Below, one piece after another: positions 8,325 to 17,060 of a stretch of DNA of 64,000 nt. Position 1 is the stretch's first letter; every line of letters starts with the position of its first letter. Origin of the DNA: Dyella amyloliquefaciens (lineage in GTDB: Bacteria > Pseudomonadota > Gammaproteobacteria > Xanthomonadales > Rhodanobacteraceae); contig NZ_SAYT01000004.1 in assembly GCF_004296575.1 (NCBI RefSeq), positions 62,001-126,000 on the forward strand, given 5' to 3'. The notes below the pieces were generated by a model that made no database searches, was not told where the DNA came from, and worked only from the letters and a program-made list of their open reading frames with translations. The position numbers were made by a program, and so were the translations under genes.

Positions 8325-9008
8325 GTGCCCACGCTCTACATCGCCAACAAGAACTATTCGTCGTGGTCGTTGCGTCCCTGGGTGTTGATGAGCGAACTGG
8401 GCATCCCCTTCGAGGAAAAGCTGGCGCCGTTCGGTCTGGGTTCGAACTGGAATGCATTTCGGCATTTCTCACCCAGCGGTCGAGTGCCGTGCCTGCACGA
8501 TGACGATGCGGTGGTGTGGGACTCGCTGGCCATTGCCGAATACCTGGCCGAGAACCATCCAGCCGTCTGGCCGTCCGATCGAGTGGCACGTGCCTGGGCT
8601 CGTTGTGCGGCCGCGGAGATGCATTCGGGTTTTGCGGCGTTGCGCAGCCAGTGTGGCATGGTCTGCGGCATCCGGGTTCGCCTGCATGACATGGGGCCCG
8701 CGCTGCAGGCGGACATCGCGCGTATCGGTGAGCTCTGGCTGGAAGGATTGGATCGTTTCGGCGGTCCGTTCCTGGCGGGCAGGGCATTCACCGCCGTCGA
8801 TGCCTTCTTCGCCCCCGTCGCGTTTCGCGTACAGACGTACGGTCTCGTCCTGCCCGCTCCGGCAGCCGAGTACGTGCAGCGCCTGCTTGCGATGCCGTCG
8901 ATGCGCCGCTGGTATGACGCTGCGCTCAAGGAAAACTGGCGCGACGAGGAGCATGAGCAGGAGGTCGTGCGCTACGGCGAGATCGTGGAAGACCTGCGCA
9001 CGACGTGA
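8325..9008 (+). CDS. Glutathione S-transferase family protein
   Basis: About 227 residues starting at GTG 8325 (VPTLYIANKNYSSWSLRPW), with GGGAG 7-8 nt upstream. The N-terminal thioredoxin-fold GST domain includes GRVPCLHDDDAVVWDSLAIAE, where cis-Pro and Asp-Ser bind glutathione. The C-terminal all-alpha domain includes RFGGPFLAGRAFTAVDAFFA, the N-capping box of GSTs. The KNYSSWSLRPW start is shared by a proteobacterial GST subgroup of unknown substrate. Cytoplasmic. Third gene of the transporter-cupin-GST run and convergent with the next gene. Confidence 0.92.
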   Translation: MPTLYIANKNYSSWSLRPWVLMSELGIPFEEKLAPFGLGSNWNAFRHFSPSGRVPCLHDDDAVVWDSLAIAEYLAENHPAVWPSDRVARAWARCAAAEMHSGFAALRSQCGMVCGIRVRLHDMGPALQADIARIGELWLEGLDRFGGPFLAGRAFTAVDAFFAPVAFRVQTYGLVLPAPAAEYVQRLLAMPSMRRWYDAALKENWRDEEHEQEVVRYGEIVEDLRTT

Positions 9009-9668
9009 TCAGGCAGCGCGGAGCGTCGTCCTTTCCTGGCGACGCGCCTGCCAGCGGCCCAGCGCCACCAGGACCAGTCCCACCGCGATGAACGCCATCA
9101 GCACCACGATGGCGTCGACTAGCACGACCGCGTAGCCGAGCTCCTTCACGTCGAGGAACGGATAGGGATACCACCCGTCCACCGCGCCGCGCAGCAGCAC
9201 ATAGAAGAAATAGCCCGCCGGATAGCTCTGCCACACCAGCACCTGAGACCAGCGCAGCGCCTGCTTGGGCACGGCCAGCCACCAGTACAGCAGGTAGAGC
9301 GGCGGCATGATGTCGTGCACGATCAGGTCCGCCAGCAGCAGGCCGCCGGTGGGATGCCATAGCTGGCGCAGCATCAGGTTGTAGATCAGGCTCACGATGG
9401 TGATGCTCATCGCGATCGCCGTCTGCACGCCCGGGCGCAGGAAGAAGCGCACCACCGGGCCATGCCCCGGCCCGAGCGCGGCGGCGGCCAGCGCCTTGGC
9501 CACCAGCATGTTGGTGAGGATCGTGTAGAAGCCCAGGTACAGCCACACGCCGGCCAGCGCGCCTTCACCCTTCGCCTGCGTGATCTGGATCGAGTACCAC
9601 AGCTGCAGCACAAGGCCGAACCAACCGAGCAACGAACCGACGGCAGCGAGTGAGCGATAGCGGGGCAT
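9009..9668 (-). CDS. Pr6Pr family membrane protein
   Basis: 219 residues with six predicted membrane helices. Characteristic blocks are TILTNMLVAKALAAAA, ADLIVHDIMPPLYLLYWW (the conserved H-D and P residues) and YPFLDVKELGY near the end, matching the Pr6Pr/FAR-17a (AIG1)-like membrane family. The bacterial function is unknown, while eukaryotic relatives hydrolyse fatty acid esters of hydroxy fatty acids. A basic tail (RWQARRQERTT) is likely cytoplasmic. The gene abuts the GST stop on the opposite strand and is 18 bp downstream of the TMEM175-type gene. Confidence 0.8.
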   Translation of the reverse strand: MPRYRSLAAVGSLLGWFGLVLQLWYSIQITQAKGEGALAGVWLYLGFYTILTNMLVAKALAAAALGPGHGPVVRFFLRPGVQTAIAMSITIVSLIYNLMLRQLWHPTGGLLLADLIVHDIMPPLYLLYWWLAVPKQALRWSQVLVWQSYPAGYFFYVLLRGAVDGWYPYPFLDVKELGYAVVLVDAIVVLMAFIAVGLVLVALGRWQARRQERTTLRAA

Positions 9669-9686
9669 CGATGTCTCCAGGTGCGC

Positions 9687-10325
9687 TCAGGATTCTACCG
9701 GCACCACCTGCAGGCGCAGCGCCTTGCGGCGACCGAAGGCGGCGTACGCTCGTACCAGCACGGGAATGCTCAGCAGCAGGAAATTGTTCCAACCCGGTGC
9801 GCACCACGCGCCGACCAACGAGATCGCCGCGGCGGTCGGCAGGCCCAGCGAACGCCAGCGCGTGGCGGCAATGTCCTCGGACGAAATGCCTGGCTTGATA
9901 TAGGGCGCGCGCAGGGCTTGCGCGAAAAGCAGGCGTTGCAGCAGTCCAGCAACCAGCAAGGTGCAGGCGTAGAACAGCTCGGGCACGCGGGCCATGGGAT
10001 TCGAGCTCATCAGCGCCGTGGCGAAGGGCATGAACGCCACCGTCATCAGCAGAAGCATGTTCGGCCACATGATGGTGGGGCTGTAGTCGACCAGCATGCC
10101 GAACACGCGGTGATGCGCGACCCACAAGGCGCCAATCACCAGGAAGCTCAGCACGAAACCCATGAAGCTCGGCTGCAGCATATGCAGCGCCTGCCAGTAG
10201 GCCTGGTCGTCCCGCGTCTCGAGATGCGGCACGTGCACCTCGATGATCAACAAGGTAATCGCAATGGCGAATACGGCGTCGGAGAAAAACGTCAGACGTT
10301 CGAGTTGCGAAGCGTTCGTGCTCAT
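9687..10325 (-). CDS. TMEM175-type (DUF1211) membrane protein
   Basis: 212 residues. The N-terminal LERLTFFSDAVFAIAITLL is the FSD signature of the TMEM175/DUF1211 family, whose members form K+- or H+-permeable channels. About six transmembrane segments follow, including LSFLVIGALWVAHHRVF, with its conserved W-H-H. Bacterial members assemble as tetramers that leak potassium. Probably cotranscribed with the Pr6Pr gene downstream. The ion selectivity here is inferred from the family only. Confidence 0.9.
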   Translation of the reverse strand: MSTNASQLERLTFFSDAVFAIAITLLIIEVHVPHLETRDDQAYWQALHMLQPSFMGFVLSFLVIGALWVAHHRVFGMLVDYSPTIMWPNMLLLMTVAFMPFATALMSSNPMARVPELFYACTLLVAGLLQRLLFAQALRAPYIKPGISSEDIAATRWRSLGLPTAAAISLVGAWCAPGWNNFLLLSIPVLVRAYAAFGRRKALRLQVVPVES

Positions 10326-10449
10326 CGTGCTCCCTGCGGCGCGGCGGCGGTGGATAAAAGACAGACTGGAGCCACTTTAAGACAGTTGATGCGCCATACC
10401 ACCATCTTCGGAAGGCGGGCCCGCTGTCTACCGTGGTCGCGAGATGCGC

Positions 10450-10926
10450 TCAGCCCCACAAGGGTGGCTTCACCACCATCAGCCAGAAGATGCACATCAT
10501 GGCCAGAAATGCCGGCCAGCCGAGCATGAACCACCAGCGCATCAGACGCGCGCAGTCTTCAGGCAAAGGCTGCTCCGCAGCCAGGGCAGCCACGGCGAAG
10601 TCACGAACACGCATCTGCATCACAACCACGGGCAGCCAGCAGGCGCCAGTCACCAGGTACAACGTCAGGGCGGCCTGCAGCCACGGGCTGCTCCAGGGAA
10701 AGCCCATCAACCTCACCAGTGCGATGCCGGTGAGGGGTTGGATGAGTATGGCCGGCGTGGTGAAGCACCAGTCGGCGAGTACGGTGAGCCGGGACGCGGA
10801 TGCAATGGCGGGAAGGTTGCCGCTGCGCCAGGTGAACCACATGAAGAAAGCCGTACCCAGGCCGGTGCCGAACAGAAGCGTCGAGGAAAGAATGTGCAGC
10901 AGCTTCAGCAGCACATAGGCGTTCAT
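10450..10926 (-). CDS. DUF2269-like integral membrane protein
   Basis: 158 residues from ATG 10926 with GGAGAAG just upstream. Four to five hydrophobic segments: MNAYVLLKLLHILSSTLLFG, WCFTTPAILIQPLTGIALV, AALTLYLVTGACWLPVVVMQ and WWFMLGWPAFLAMMCIFWLM. The LKLLHILSST opening and the W-x-P-V segment match DUF2269. The start overlaps the stop of the SDR-DoxX gene as ATGA (10923-10926), so the two are translationally coupled and probably act together in the inner membrane. Confidence 0.83.
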   Translation of the reverse strand: MNAYVLLKLLHILSSTLLFGTGLGTAFFMWFTWRSGNLPAIASASRLTVLADWCFTTPAILIQPLTGIALVRLMGFPWSSPWLQAALTLYLVTGACWLPVVVMQMRVRDFAVAALAAEQPLPEDCARLMRWWFMLGWPAFLAMMCIFWLMVVKPPLWG

Positions 10927-12218
10927 TTCTTCTCCTCCGTGGCAAGCAACAGGACGAGCGTTGCCATCAATGGCAGGTTCTTCAACAGGCCGCCCAGTGG
11001 ATCGAGCCAGTGCACAGGCCACAGCGTCCCGATGCCGAGGGTGTAGCCGAACAACATCAACAGCATGCCGGTCAAAACCCAGCGAGGCCGCCAGCGCGAC
11101 AAGCAAAGGGTGCCGAGTAGCAGATCGGCGCTTGCCGTACTCCTGGCGAGTACTAGCGCCGTACTTTGGGATAAGAGGCCGCCTGGTGCGGCGGCATCGA
11201 CCGTGTCGCGCGGCAACCACCAGCCGACCACTCCCGAGGCGATCCAAAGCAACCCAATACTGATGCGCAACAGGGGCAGGGCGAAATACAGCTGCGCATG
11301 CCAGCGATCCTGCACGTGGCTAGGTGCCTCGGCCATGGCGCGCTCAAGCGTGCGTGGTACCAGCGCCAACCTGTTGCGCATCTGCGGCAGCGCCTGAGAC
11401 TGCCCCAGATGCCCATGCTCCAGCATCCGCTGCATGGTTTCGCCCAATGGACCACGACCCAGTCGTTCACCGACTCGGCATGCCATGCGGACCAGGGTGG
11501 TGGGCACAGCCCAGAGGCGTGCCTGCGGCAGGCCCAGCCAGCGACGCCAGCGCTGCAGGTAATCACCAAGTCCCATGGATTCCGGCCCGACCAGTTCCAG
11601 TGTTTCAACGCCGATAGGCGGATCGGACAGTGATGCGACGACGGCCAACGCCACATCCTCCGCGGCGATGGGCTGCACGCAGGGGCGGGTCGCGATGTTC
11701 GGTACAGGGACGACGGCGGGTAATGCTGCCATCGCACGCAGCAGGGATGAGCCGCCGTAAGAGCCTCGAACGCTGTAGACCAACGCAGGGCGAAGGATGG
11801 TGGCGTTGAGTCCGAGCTTCACCAGTTGTTCGTCACAACGGTGCTTGCTGGCGATGAACTCGCCATCGTCGGCTCTCCCCAGCGCAGACACCTGGACGAC
11901 TCGGTGTACGCCGGCGCGTGCGCTGGCCTCGAACAGGGCTAGCGGTGCCTGAACGTGGACCGTTTCATAATGGTCCTTGCCGTGCTCCCGCAGGATGCCC
12001 GCGCAGTTCACCACGGCGTCGATGCGGTTCAGTCGCGGAAGCCAGACGTCGGGCGTGACGTCGCGTGCCATGTCACAGGAGATGGCACGCACGCCAGGAA
12101 AGCGGGTGTCGAGCCGGCCGCTCCTTACGGCGCAGACGACCTCATGTCCGGCAGCAGAAAGTGCGGCGACGATGTGCGAGCCGATGAAGCCGTAGGCTCC
12201 AGTGACCAGCACGCGCAT
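10923..12218 (-). CDS. NAD(P)-binding SDR (NDUFA9-like) fused to a DoxX-like membrane domain
   Basis: 431 residues. Residues 1-290 form an atypical SDR: TGAYGFIGSHIVAALS (GxxGxxG nucleotide-binding motif), VVNCAGILREHG, and HVQAPLALFEASARAGVHR. The usual YxxxK catalytic pair is not clear, since SKHRCDEQL occupies that position. From about residue 305 there are four membrane helices of the DoxX-like type (LRISIGLLWIASGVVGWWLP and ASADLLLGTLCLSRWRPRW). Such fusions occur in proteobacteria without a settled function. Coupled to the DUF2269 gene by ATGA. It starts 6 bp beyond the ubiE stop, so all three share a strand and perhaps a transcript. Confidence 0.88.
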   Translation of the reverse strand: MRVLVTGAYGFIGSHIVAALSAAGHEVVCAVRSGRLDTRFPGVRAISCDMARDVTPDVWLPRLNRIDAVVNCAGILREHGKDHYETVHVQAPLALFEASARAGVHRVVQVSALGRADDGEFIASKHRCDEQLVKLGLNATILRPALVYSVRGSYGGSSLLRAMAALPAVVPVPNIATRPCVQPIAAEDVALAVVASLSDPPIGVETLELVGPESMGLGDYLQRWRRWLGLPQARLWAVPTTLVRMACRVGERLGRGPLGETMQRMLEHGHLGQSQALPQMRNRLALVPRTLERAMAEAPSHVQDRWHAQLYFALPLLRISIGLLWIASGVVGWWLPRDTVDAAAPGGLLSQSTALVLARSTASADLLLGTLCLSRWRPRWVLTGMLLMLFGYTLGIGTLWPVHWLDPLGGLLKNLPLMATLVLLLATEEKK

Positions 12219-12224
12219 GCGGGC

Positions 12225-12977
12225 TTAGAGCTTGTAACCGCGATGGATGGCGACGATGCCGTTGCTAAGGTTGCGCACGTCCACGCGACCGAAGCCGGCG
12301 CGCTCCATCATGCCCTTGAGCGTTTCCTGGTCCGGGTGCTTGCGGATCGATTCGGCCAGGTACTGGTAGCTGTCGGCGTCGCCGGCGAAGAGCTGGCCGA
12401 GCTTGGGCAGCACCTTGAAGGAGTGGAAGTCGTAGAGCTTGCTGAAGAGGTCGCTCTGTACGCGCGAGAACTCCAGCACCAGGGCGCGGCCGCCGGGCTT
12501 GAGCACGCGGCAGATGTCGGCGAGCGCCTTGTCCTTGTCGGTGACGTTGCGCAGGCCGAAGGCCATGGTCACGGCGTCGAAGCTGTTGTCCGGGAACGGC
12601 AGGCATTCGGCGTTGAGCTGGGCCCAGCGCAGGCCCGAGACCAGTCCGCGATCGGTGAGCCGGTCGCGGCCGACACCCAGCATGGCGGCATTGATGTCGC
12701 CCACCACGATCTCGCCCTCGGCGCCCACCACCGGCTTCAGCAACGCGGCGATGTCGCCGGTGCCGCCGGCGAGATCCAGTACGCGATCGCCCCTGCGCAC
12801 ACCGCTGACAGCCACGAAATGGCGCTTCCACAGGCGATGGATGCCGAACGACATCAAGTCGTTCATCAGGTCGTAGCTGCTGGCGACGGAGGTGAATACC
12901 TGGCCGACGAGCTTCTGCTTGTCGCCGACGGGGACGTCGCGGAAGCCGAAGTGGGTGGTTTGGGACTGTTCGCTCAT
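12225..12977 (-). CDS. ubiE: Ubiquinone/menaquinone biosynthesis C-methyltransferase UbiE
   Basis: 250 residues from ATG 12977 ([20 protein letters not shown]). It is full length for UbiE/COQ5. The opening [20 protein letters not shown] is family signature 1. SAM motif I is [10 protein letters not shown], and [15 protein letters not shown] is signature 2. It methylates the C-2 position of the quinone ring using SAM, giving the methoxy-methyl intermediate of ubiquinone. The terminal [13 protein letters not shown] is also conserved. It sits at the start of a minus-strand run with the SDR-DoxX and DUF2269 genes, but usual ubi neighbours (ubiJ, ubiB) are absent. Confidence 0.97.
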   Translation of the reverse strand: MSEQSQTTHFGFRDVPVGDKQKLVGQVFTSVASSYDLMNDLMSFGIHRLWKRHFVAVSGVRRGDRVLDLAGGTGDIAALLKPVVGAEGEIVVGDINAAMLGVGRDRLTDRGLVSGLRWAQLNAECLPFPDNSFDAVTMAFGLRNVTDKDKALADICRVLKPGGRALVLEFSRVQSDLFSKLYDFHSFKVLPKLGQLFAGDADSYQYLAESIRKHPDQETLKGMMERAGFGRVDVRNLSNGIVAIHRGYKL

Positions 12978-13296
12978 CCGTGCATGGTAGCGGATTGGGG
13001 TGTCGGGCTCACTTGGGTGGGTCCGCTTTCCGCCCGGATGCGGCATTTGCGCAGGTTGGCCGCGCCCCATGCCCGTCCACCGCCCCCGCTACAGGAACAC
13101 CATCGGTGCGCGACCGCCTCAGGCCTCGTTCGCCAGTAGCCACGCGTCCAGCACGGTGCCAAGGCGTAGGCGGCGAGCTGGCGATAGCGCCACTCGCGAG
13201 CCCATGGCACCCGCATGGGCACCCATCCCCAAGTCCGTTATACTGCGCGTCCGCCGCGGACAAGAAGCCCAAGCTCGACACCCGCGCAACGCTCAT
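12978..13296. other. Gene-free 319-bp stretch between ubiE and tRNA-Arg
   Basis: I see no convincing gene here. Open frames on both strands lack family motifs and Shine-Dalgarno sites. It contains a 7-bp hairpin (13200-13206 with 13214-13220) and a TATACT -10-like element (13239-13244) about 53 bp before the tRNA, probably the tRNA promoter. The stretch must also hold the ubiE promoter. Confidence 0.5.
13239..13244 (+). promoter_or_regulatory. Probable -10 element of the tRNA-Arg promoter
   Basis: TATACT followed by a GC-rich discriminator (GCGCGTCC), as expected for a stable-RNA promoter under stringent control. It lies 53 bp upstream of the mature tRNA end. The -35 region (around 13216-13221) is weak. 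Confidence 0.45.
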
Positions 13297-13373
13297 GCGC
13301 CCGTAGCTCAGCCGGATAGAGTAGTGGCTTCCGAAGCCATTGGTCGGGGGTTCGAATCCCTCCGGGCGCGCCA
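13297..13373 (+). tRNA. tRNA-Arg (anticodon CCG)
   Basis: A 77-nt cloverleaf. The acceptor arms GCGCCCG (13297-13303) and CGGGCGC (13363-13369) pair fully, followed by discriminator G and an encoded CCA (13371-13373). The anticodon stem GTGGC/GCCAT encloses the loop TTCCGAA, giving anticodon CCG, which reads CGG. The T arm is GGGGG-TTCGAAT-CCCTC. No integrase or attachment-site duplication is seen next to it. Confidence 0.97.
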
Positions 13374-13382
13374 GTTGTGAAC

Positions 13383-13420
13383 GAACCCTTCCCGGTTGAC
13401 CGGGAAGGGTTCTTCATTTC
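13383..13420 (+). terminator. Strong terminator after tRNA-Arg
   Basis: A perfect 13-bp stem (13383-13395 with 13400-13412) with a TTGA loop, followed by TTCATTTC. It starts 9 nt after the tRNA CCA. The TonB receptor on the opposite strand ends just beyond it and may use the same hairpin. Confidence 0.92.
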
Positions 13421-13425
13421 CGGCG

Positions 13426-15954
13426 TCAGAATTTCACGCGGAACTCCGCACCCCACATGCGCGGCGGCGTGATGTAGGCGTAAGGCGTGCCGAGCACCGA
13501 CTGCGATACGGTGCCCAGTCCGTTGACGTATTGCTTGTTGAACAGGTTGTTGACGTACAGCGCGACGCCCCAGCGATCGCCCGACGACGACCAGCCGAGG
13601 CGCAGGTCGGTGCGTTCCTGGGCCTGGTTGAGGCTGAAGTTGGTCGGCAGCGAGCACTTGCCCTGGTAGACCGAGGCATCGTTGCAGCGCTGCGGGCCGC
13701 GGAAACCGTAGTTCGCGTCGAAGCTGAGATTGCCGTTCGCCACGTCATGCCACGTGTAGCCGGCGCTCACCGAGTAGGAAACCTTCGGTTCGCCCACCGG
13801 CTGGCCCGAGACATCCGAGTAGACGATCTGGTTGGTGCTGTTCAGGCCGATCGGCACCTTCGCCGTGGTGTACTGCGAGTCGATGTAGCCACCGTTGAAG
13901 GCGAGGCGCAGGTCCTCGATCGGCACCCACTCCACCTGCAGATCAAGACCCGTCGCCTTCTGGTTGGTGTTGCTGACCTGGTACTCGGGCACGTTGAAAC
14001 CGGACGTGGACGGGATCACCGTCAGCGTCTGCACGTTGTCGTAGCGGTAGTAGTAGACCGAGCCGTTCACCATCAGGTTGTAGTCGGGGAAGGTCGCCTT
14101 GAAGCCGGTTTCCAGGTTCCACACCTTTTCGGGCGCGAACTCCGCACCCGGCTCCGTGCCGTCGTAGCCGCCGGCCTTGTAGCCCTTGGCCAGCGACGCG
14201 TAGCCCATCACGTCCGGGCTGAACTTGTAGGAGAGCACCAGGCGCGGGCTGAGGTCGTTCCAGCTGGCGTTCTTCTTGACCGTCTCGTTCACCGCGGTGG
14301 AGAAGATCTGGTTCTGCTGCAGCAGTCCGAGCAGTTGGGCGCCGGTGATCTTGCCACCGGTGAGCAGCGGCACGAGGTTGAGCAGGCCCGCCTGCTGCAT
14401 CTGCGCGAGCGTGTTGTCCAACTCGGGCGCCGAGCGCGTCGGCGTGTACCAGCTGAAATCCTTGTTGTCGTGCGTGTAGCGCAGGCCGGTGGTGAGATCC
14501 CACTTGTCGTCCAGATGCCAGATCACGTCGCCATACACGGCACCCGCGCTGAAGCGGCCGTTGTTGGTGACGGTCTCCGTCCACGGATCGCCGAGCAGGC
14601 GATAGGGCAGGCCGAGTGAGCGCAGCACCGAGTCGAAGTAGCCGAAGATGGTGCCGGTGGGCGTGAACAGTTTGCCCACGCCGGTGTTGAGCGCGAGCGT
14701 GTCGTAGGTATCGGTGTTCACGCGTGCCAGGTTGGTCTGGTTGGCGTGCTCCTGGTAGTAACTGGCGCCGGCCACCCAGTCCATCATGTCGGTGTTGCCG
14801 GTGAACTTGAACTCCTGGTACCAGTTGTGGCCGTCACCGATCACGCCTGTGTTGAGGTACTCGGTGAGCTGCTGCAGGCCGGTGCCGTTCTCCACGTGGG
14901 ACATGCTGTAGCCGGTCCAGTTCGTGGTCGAGGTGAAGTTGCCCCAGCTGAAGTTGTGGTCGACCGTCAGCGTCCAGTCGTTGTAGTTGCGCTCCTCGCG
15001 ACCGTCGGTGGCGGTGTTGTAGAACGGCGCGTTGATCGGGTTGTAGAAAGTCGACGGGTTGGCCGGGAACGGCGCGCGCGCATAGAGGTCGTTGGCCGGC
15101 ATGGGGATCAGGCCCACGTCCATGCGCGAAGGCTGGTTCACGCGGTCGTGGTCATAGGCCAGCTTCACCTGCGTATCGTCGGTGACATTCCAGCGGTAGA
15201 CCACGCGCGCGCCCCACTCGTCGTCCTTGCCGTAGTGCTGGCCGGTGGCGGCATCCTGCTTCCAGCCATCGCTCTGGTTGTCCACCACGCTGACGCGCAG
15301 GGCCATGTCCTTGTTGATGGGGATGTTGACCAGCGCATCGCCATAGCGCTTGCCGTAGTCGCCCACGCGCAGGCGCGCATTGCCTTCGAAGCGGTCGGTC
15401 GGATCGTTGGTGACGATGGAGATCGCGCCGGCAGCCGTGTTGCGGCCGAACAACGTGCCCTGCGGGCCCTTCAGTACTTCCACGCGGGCGATGTCGTTGA
15501 ACGCCATCAGCGAGCCGCCGCTGCGCGTCTGGTAGATGCCGTTGATGTAGACGCCGACGGCCGAGTCGGTGCCGATGCCGAAATCGTTCGTCTCGATGCC
15601 GCGCAGACGATAGGTGGGCTGCGTGGCGTCGGTGCTGTCGACCACCAGGCCGGGCACGAACAGGTTCATGTGGCTGAGGTCGGTCGCCGCCACGGTGTCC
15701 AGCTGCTTGGCGGTGACGATGTCCATCGCAATGGGCACCTCCTGCATCTCCTGCGTGCGGCTCTGCGCCGTCACCGTGACCTGTTCGAGCCGGGTCGCGC
15801 TGGCTTTGGAGGGTTTCTGTGTCGACGACGGGTCGCCCTGCGGGGCGGTCGGCGTGGTTGCATCCTGGGCGGCCGCCTGGCTGGCGACACCCAACGAACC
15901 CAGGAAAAGCGCACAGGCGATGCCCGAGGCAAGGCCTCTCTTACGGATATGCAT
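13426..15954 (-). CDS. TonB-dependent outer-membrane receptor
   Basis: About 842 residues from ATG 15954 (MHIRKRGLASGIACALF). Another ATG at 15990 is in frame, but AGGGG 12 nt upstream favours 15954. The signal peptide ends at VASQAAAQ. A TonB-box-like segment (LEQVTVTAQ) precedes the plug domain (VPIAMDIVTAKQLD... RVEVLKGPQGTLFGRNTAAG). The rest is a 22-strand barrel ending in the aromatic GAEFRVKF. It resembles the iron-complex receptor class, but in this order such receptors also import sugars and other substrates. There is no neighbouring uptake gene to name the ligand. Its 5' end faces the sulfide-detoxification operon. Confidence 0.95.
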   Translation of the reverse strand: MHIRKRGLASGIACALFLGSLGVASQAAAQDATTPTAPQGDPSSTQKPSKASATRLEQVTVTAQSRTQEMQEVPIAMDIVTAKQLDTVAATDLSHMNLFVPGLVVDSTDATQPTYRLRGIETNDFGIGTDSAVGVYINGIYQTRSGGSLMAFNDIARVEVLKGPQGTLFGRNTAAGAISIVTNDPTDRFEGNARLRVGDYGKRYGDALVNIPINKDMALRVSVVDNQSDGWKQDAATGQHYGKDDEWGARVVYRWNVTDDTQVKLAYDHDRVNQPSRMDVGLIPMPANDLYARAPFPANPSTFYNPINAPFYNTATDGREERNYNDWTLTVDHNFSWGNFTSTTNWTGYSMSHVENGTGLQQLTEYLNTGVIGDGHNWYQEFKFTGNTDMMDWVAGASYYQEHANQTNLARVNTDTYDTLALNTGVGKLFTPTGTIFGYFDSVLRSLGLPYRLLGDPWTETVTNNGRFSAGAVYGDVIWHLDDKWDLTTGLRYTHDNKDFSWYTPTRSAPELDNTLAQMQQAGLLNLVPLLTGGKITGAQLLGLLQQNQIFSTAVNETVKKNASWNDLSPRLVLSYKFSPDVMGYASLAKGYKAGGYDGTEPGAEFAPEKVWNLETGFKATFPDYNLMVNGSVYYYRYDNVQTLTVIPSTSGFNVPEYQVSNTNQKATGLDLQVEWVPIEDLRLAFNGGYIDSQYTTAKVPIGLNSTNQIVYSDVSGQPVGEPKVSYSVSAGYTWHDVANGNLSFDANYGFRGPQRCNDASVYQGKCSLPTNFSLNQAQERTDLRLGWSSSGDRWGVALYVNNLFNKQYVNGLGTVSQSVLGTPYAYITPPRMWGAEFRVKF

Positions 15955-16160
15955 GGATTGGAAATCCCCTTGGATGGATGTCGGCAACACGCGGCTCGGG
16001 ACTCCTGCTTCCCCTGGGGGTCACCGATACGCTCGCGTATGCTCACGGGGGTGGCGCATGAATGTACAGATGCAGCGCAACATCTTGAGCTGGCGTCGGC
16101 GGCTTCACTCAGCGCCCATCCACCGGGTGCTCAACTTTTGCTCACGGTGATTCGGACATG

Positions 16161-16182
16161 TATATTAGAATCATCGAATATA
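16161..16182. promoter_or_regulatory. Candidate BigR-type operator upstream of the sulfide operon
   Basis: An unusually AT-rich patch in GC-rich DNA. TATATT (16161-16166) and AATATA (16177-16182) are inverted around a 10-bp spacer, about 20-40 bp before the preferred start of the first operon gene. BigR-type repressors bind AT-rich imperfect palindromes that overlap their promoters, and such a repressor is encoded at the operon's end. The assignment is inference from composition and position. Confidence 0.5.
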
Positions 16183-16202
16183 TGAATGTTTGGATCGTCA
16201 CC

Positions 16203-16628
16203 ATGCATCCCTGGCTGCTCTCCGCCCTAGGCGGCATCCTGATAGGGCTATCTGCCGTGCTGCTGATGGGCTCGCTGGGCCGCATCGCCGGCATCAGCGG
16301 CATCGCCAGTGGTCTGGTCACCGGCGCGGGTGATCGTGGCTGGCGCATCGCATTCGTGGTCGGGCTGGTGGCGGCGCCATGGCTGCTCCAGTGGTTGCGC
16401 GGTGACAGCGGCATCGGCGCGCCACCGATGTCCTGGCCGTGGATGGCGGGAGCAGGGCTGCTGGTGGGCTTTGGTACCCGGTTGGGCGGTGGGTGCACCA
16501 GTGGGCACGGGGTCTGCGGCATGGCGCGCCTGTCGCCACGCTCGTTGCTGGCGACGCTGGTGTTCATGCTGATGGGCGTGGTTACGGTCTTCGTCGTGCG
16601 GCATCTGCTTGGAGTGGTGGGTCCATGA
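16203..16628 (+). CDS. YeeE/YedE family sulfur-compound transport protein (first half, PmpA-like)
   Basis: About 141 residues if started at ATG 16203 (MHPWLLSALGGILIGLSA). ATGs at 16158 and 16182 are in frame but overlap the putative operator. Four membrane segments. The signature RLGGGCTSGHGVCGMARLSP contains the two cysteines that relay thiosulfate or sulfide in YeeE-type channels. Half-length YeeE proteins work as pairs, and the partner follows with an ATGA overlap. Expected role: passage of reduced sulfur species across the inner membrane, probably export of sulfide or sulfite linked to the downstream enzyme. Confidence 0.9.
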   Translation: MHPWLLSALGGILIGLSAVLLMGSLGRIAGISGIASGLVTGAGDRGWRIAFVVGLVAAPWLLQWLRGDSGIGAPPMSWPWMAGAGLLVGFGTRLGGGCTSGHGVCGMARLSPRSLLATLVFMLMGVVTVFVVRHLLGVVGP

Positions 16629-17050
16629 AGATAGGCATGGCGCTGCTTGCCGGTTTCCTGTTCGGTGCGGGATTGAGCCTGGGCGGCATGACGCAGCCAG
16701 CAGTGGTGCTGGGTTTCCTGGATCTGGCCGGCGCCTGGAATCCCCGCCTGCTGTTTGTCATGGCGGGTGCCGTAGCGACTACCGCGCTCGGTTACCGACT
16801 GGTATGGCGCGCACGACGGCCGTGGTTCGAAGATTCGTTCAAGCTGCCGGCGGCGAGGCGGATCGATCGGCGCCTGCTGCTTGGCGCGGCCTTGTTCGGG
16901 ATTGGCTGGGGCCTCGCCGGTTACTGCCCCGGTCCGGCGTTGGCGTCGCTCGGTGCGGGGCTGGCGCCTGTGGCGTTGCTGGTGGCGATGATGGTGCTTG
17001 GCTGGTGGCTGGCGGCAAGGCTGCCGGCACGCAACAACGATGCGAAGTGA
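16625..17050 (+). CDS. YeeE/YedE family (DUF6691-like) sulfur transport protein (second half, PmpB-like)
   Basis: 141 residues from ATG 16625, which overlaps the previous stop as ATGA. The opening MALLAGFLFGAGLSLGGMTQ is the classic start of the DUF6691/YeeE half. GIGWGLAGYCPGPALASLGAG supplies the conserved cysteine in the second half's signature. Four membrane segments. With the preceding gene it reconstitutes a full YeeE-like channel, as in the PmpAB arrangement of Xylella and Agrobacterium bigR operons. It is followed 10 bp later by the MBL-fold enzyme. Confidence 0.92.
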   Translation: MKIGMALLAGFLFGAGLSLGGMTQPAVVLGFLDLAGAWNPRLLFVMAGAVATTALGYRLVWRARRPWFEDSFKLPAARRIDRRLLLGAALFGIGWGLAGYCPGPALASLGAGLAPVALLVAMMVLGWWLAARLPARNNDAK

Positions 17051-17060
17051 GATGGAAGCC

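Noticed and set aside
13297-13373. tRNA-Arg as a genomic-island attachment site
   Set aside because: No integrase, no duplicated tRNA 3' end and no mobile genes lie next to it in the window.
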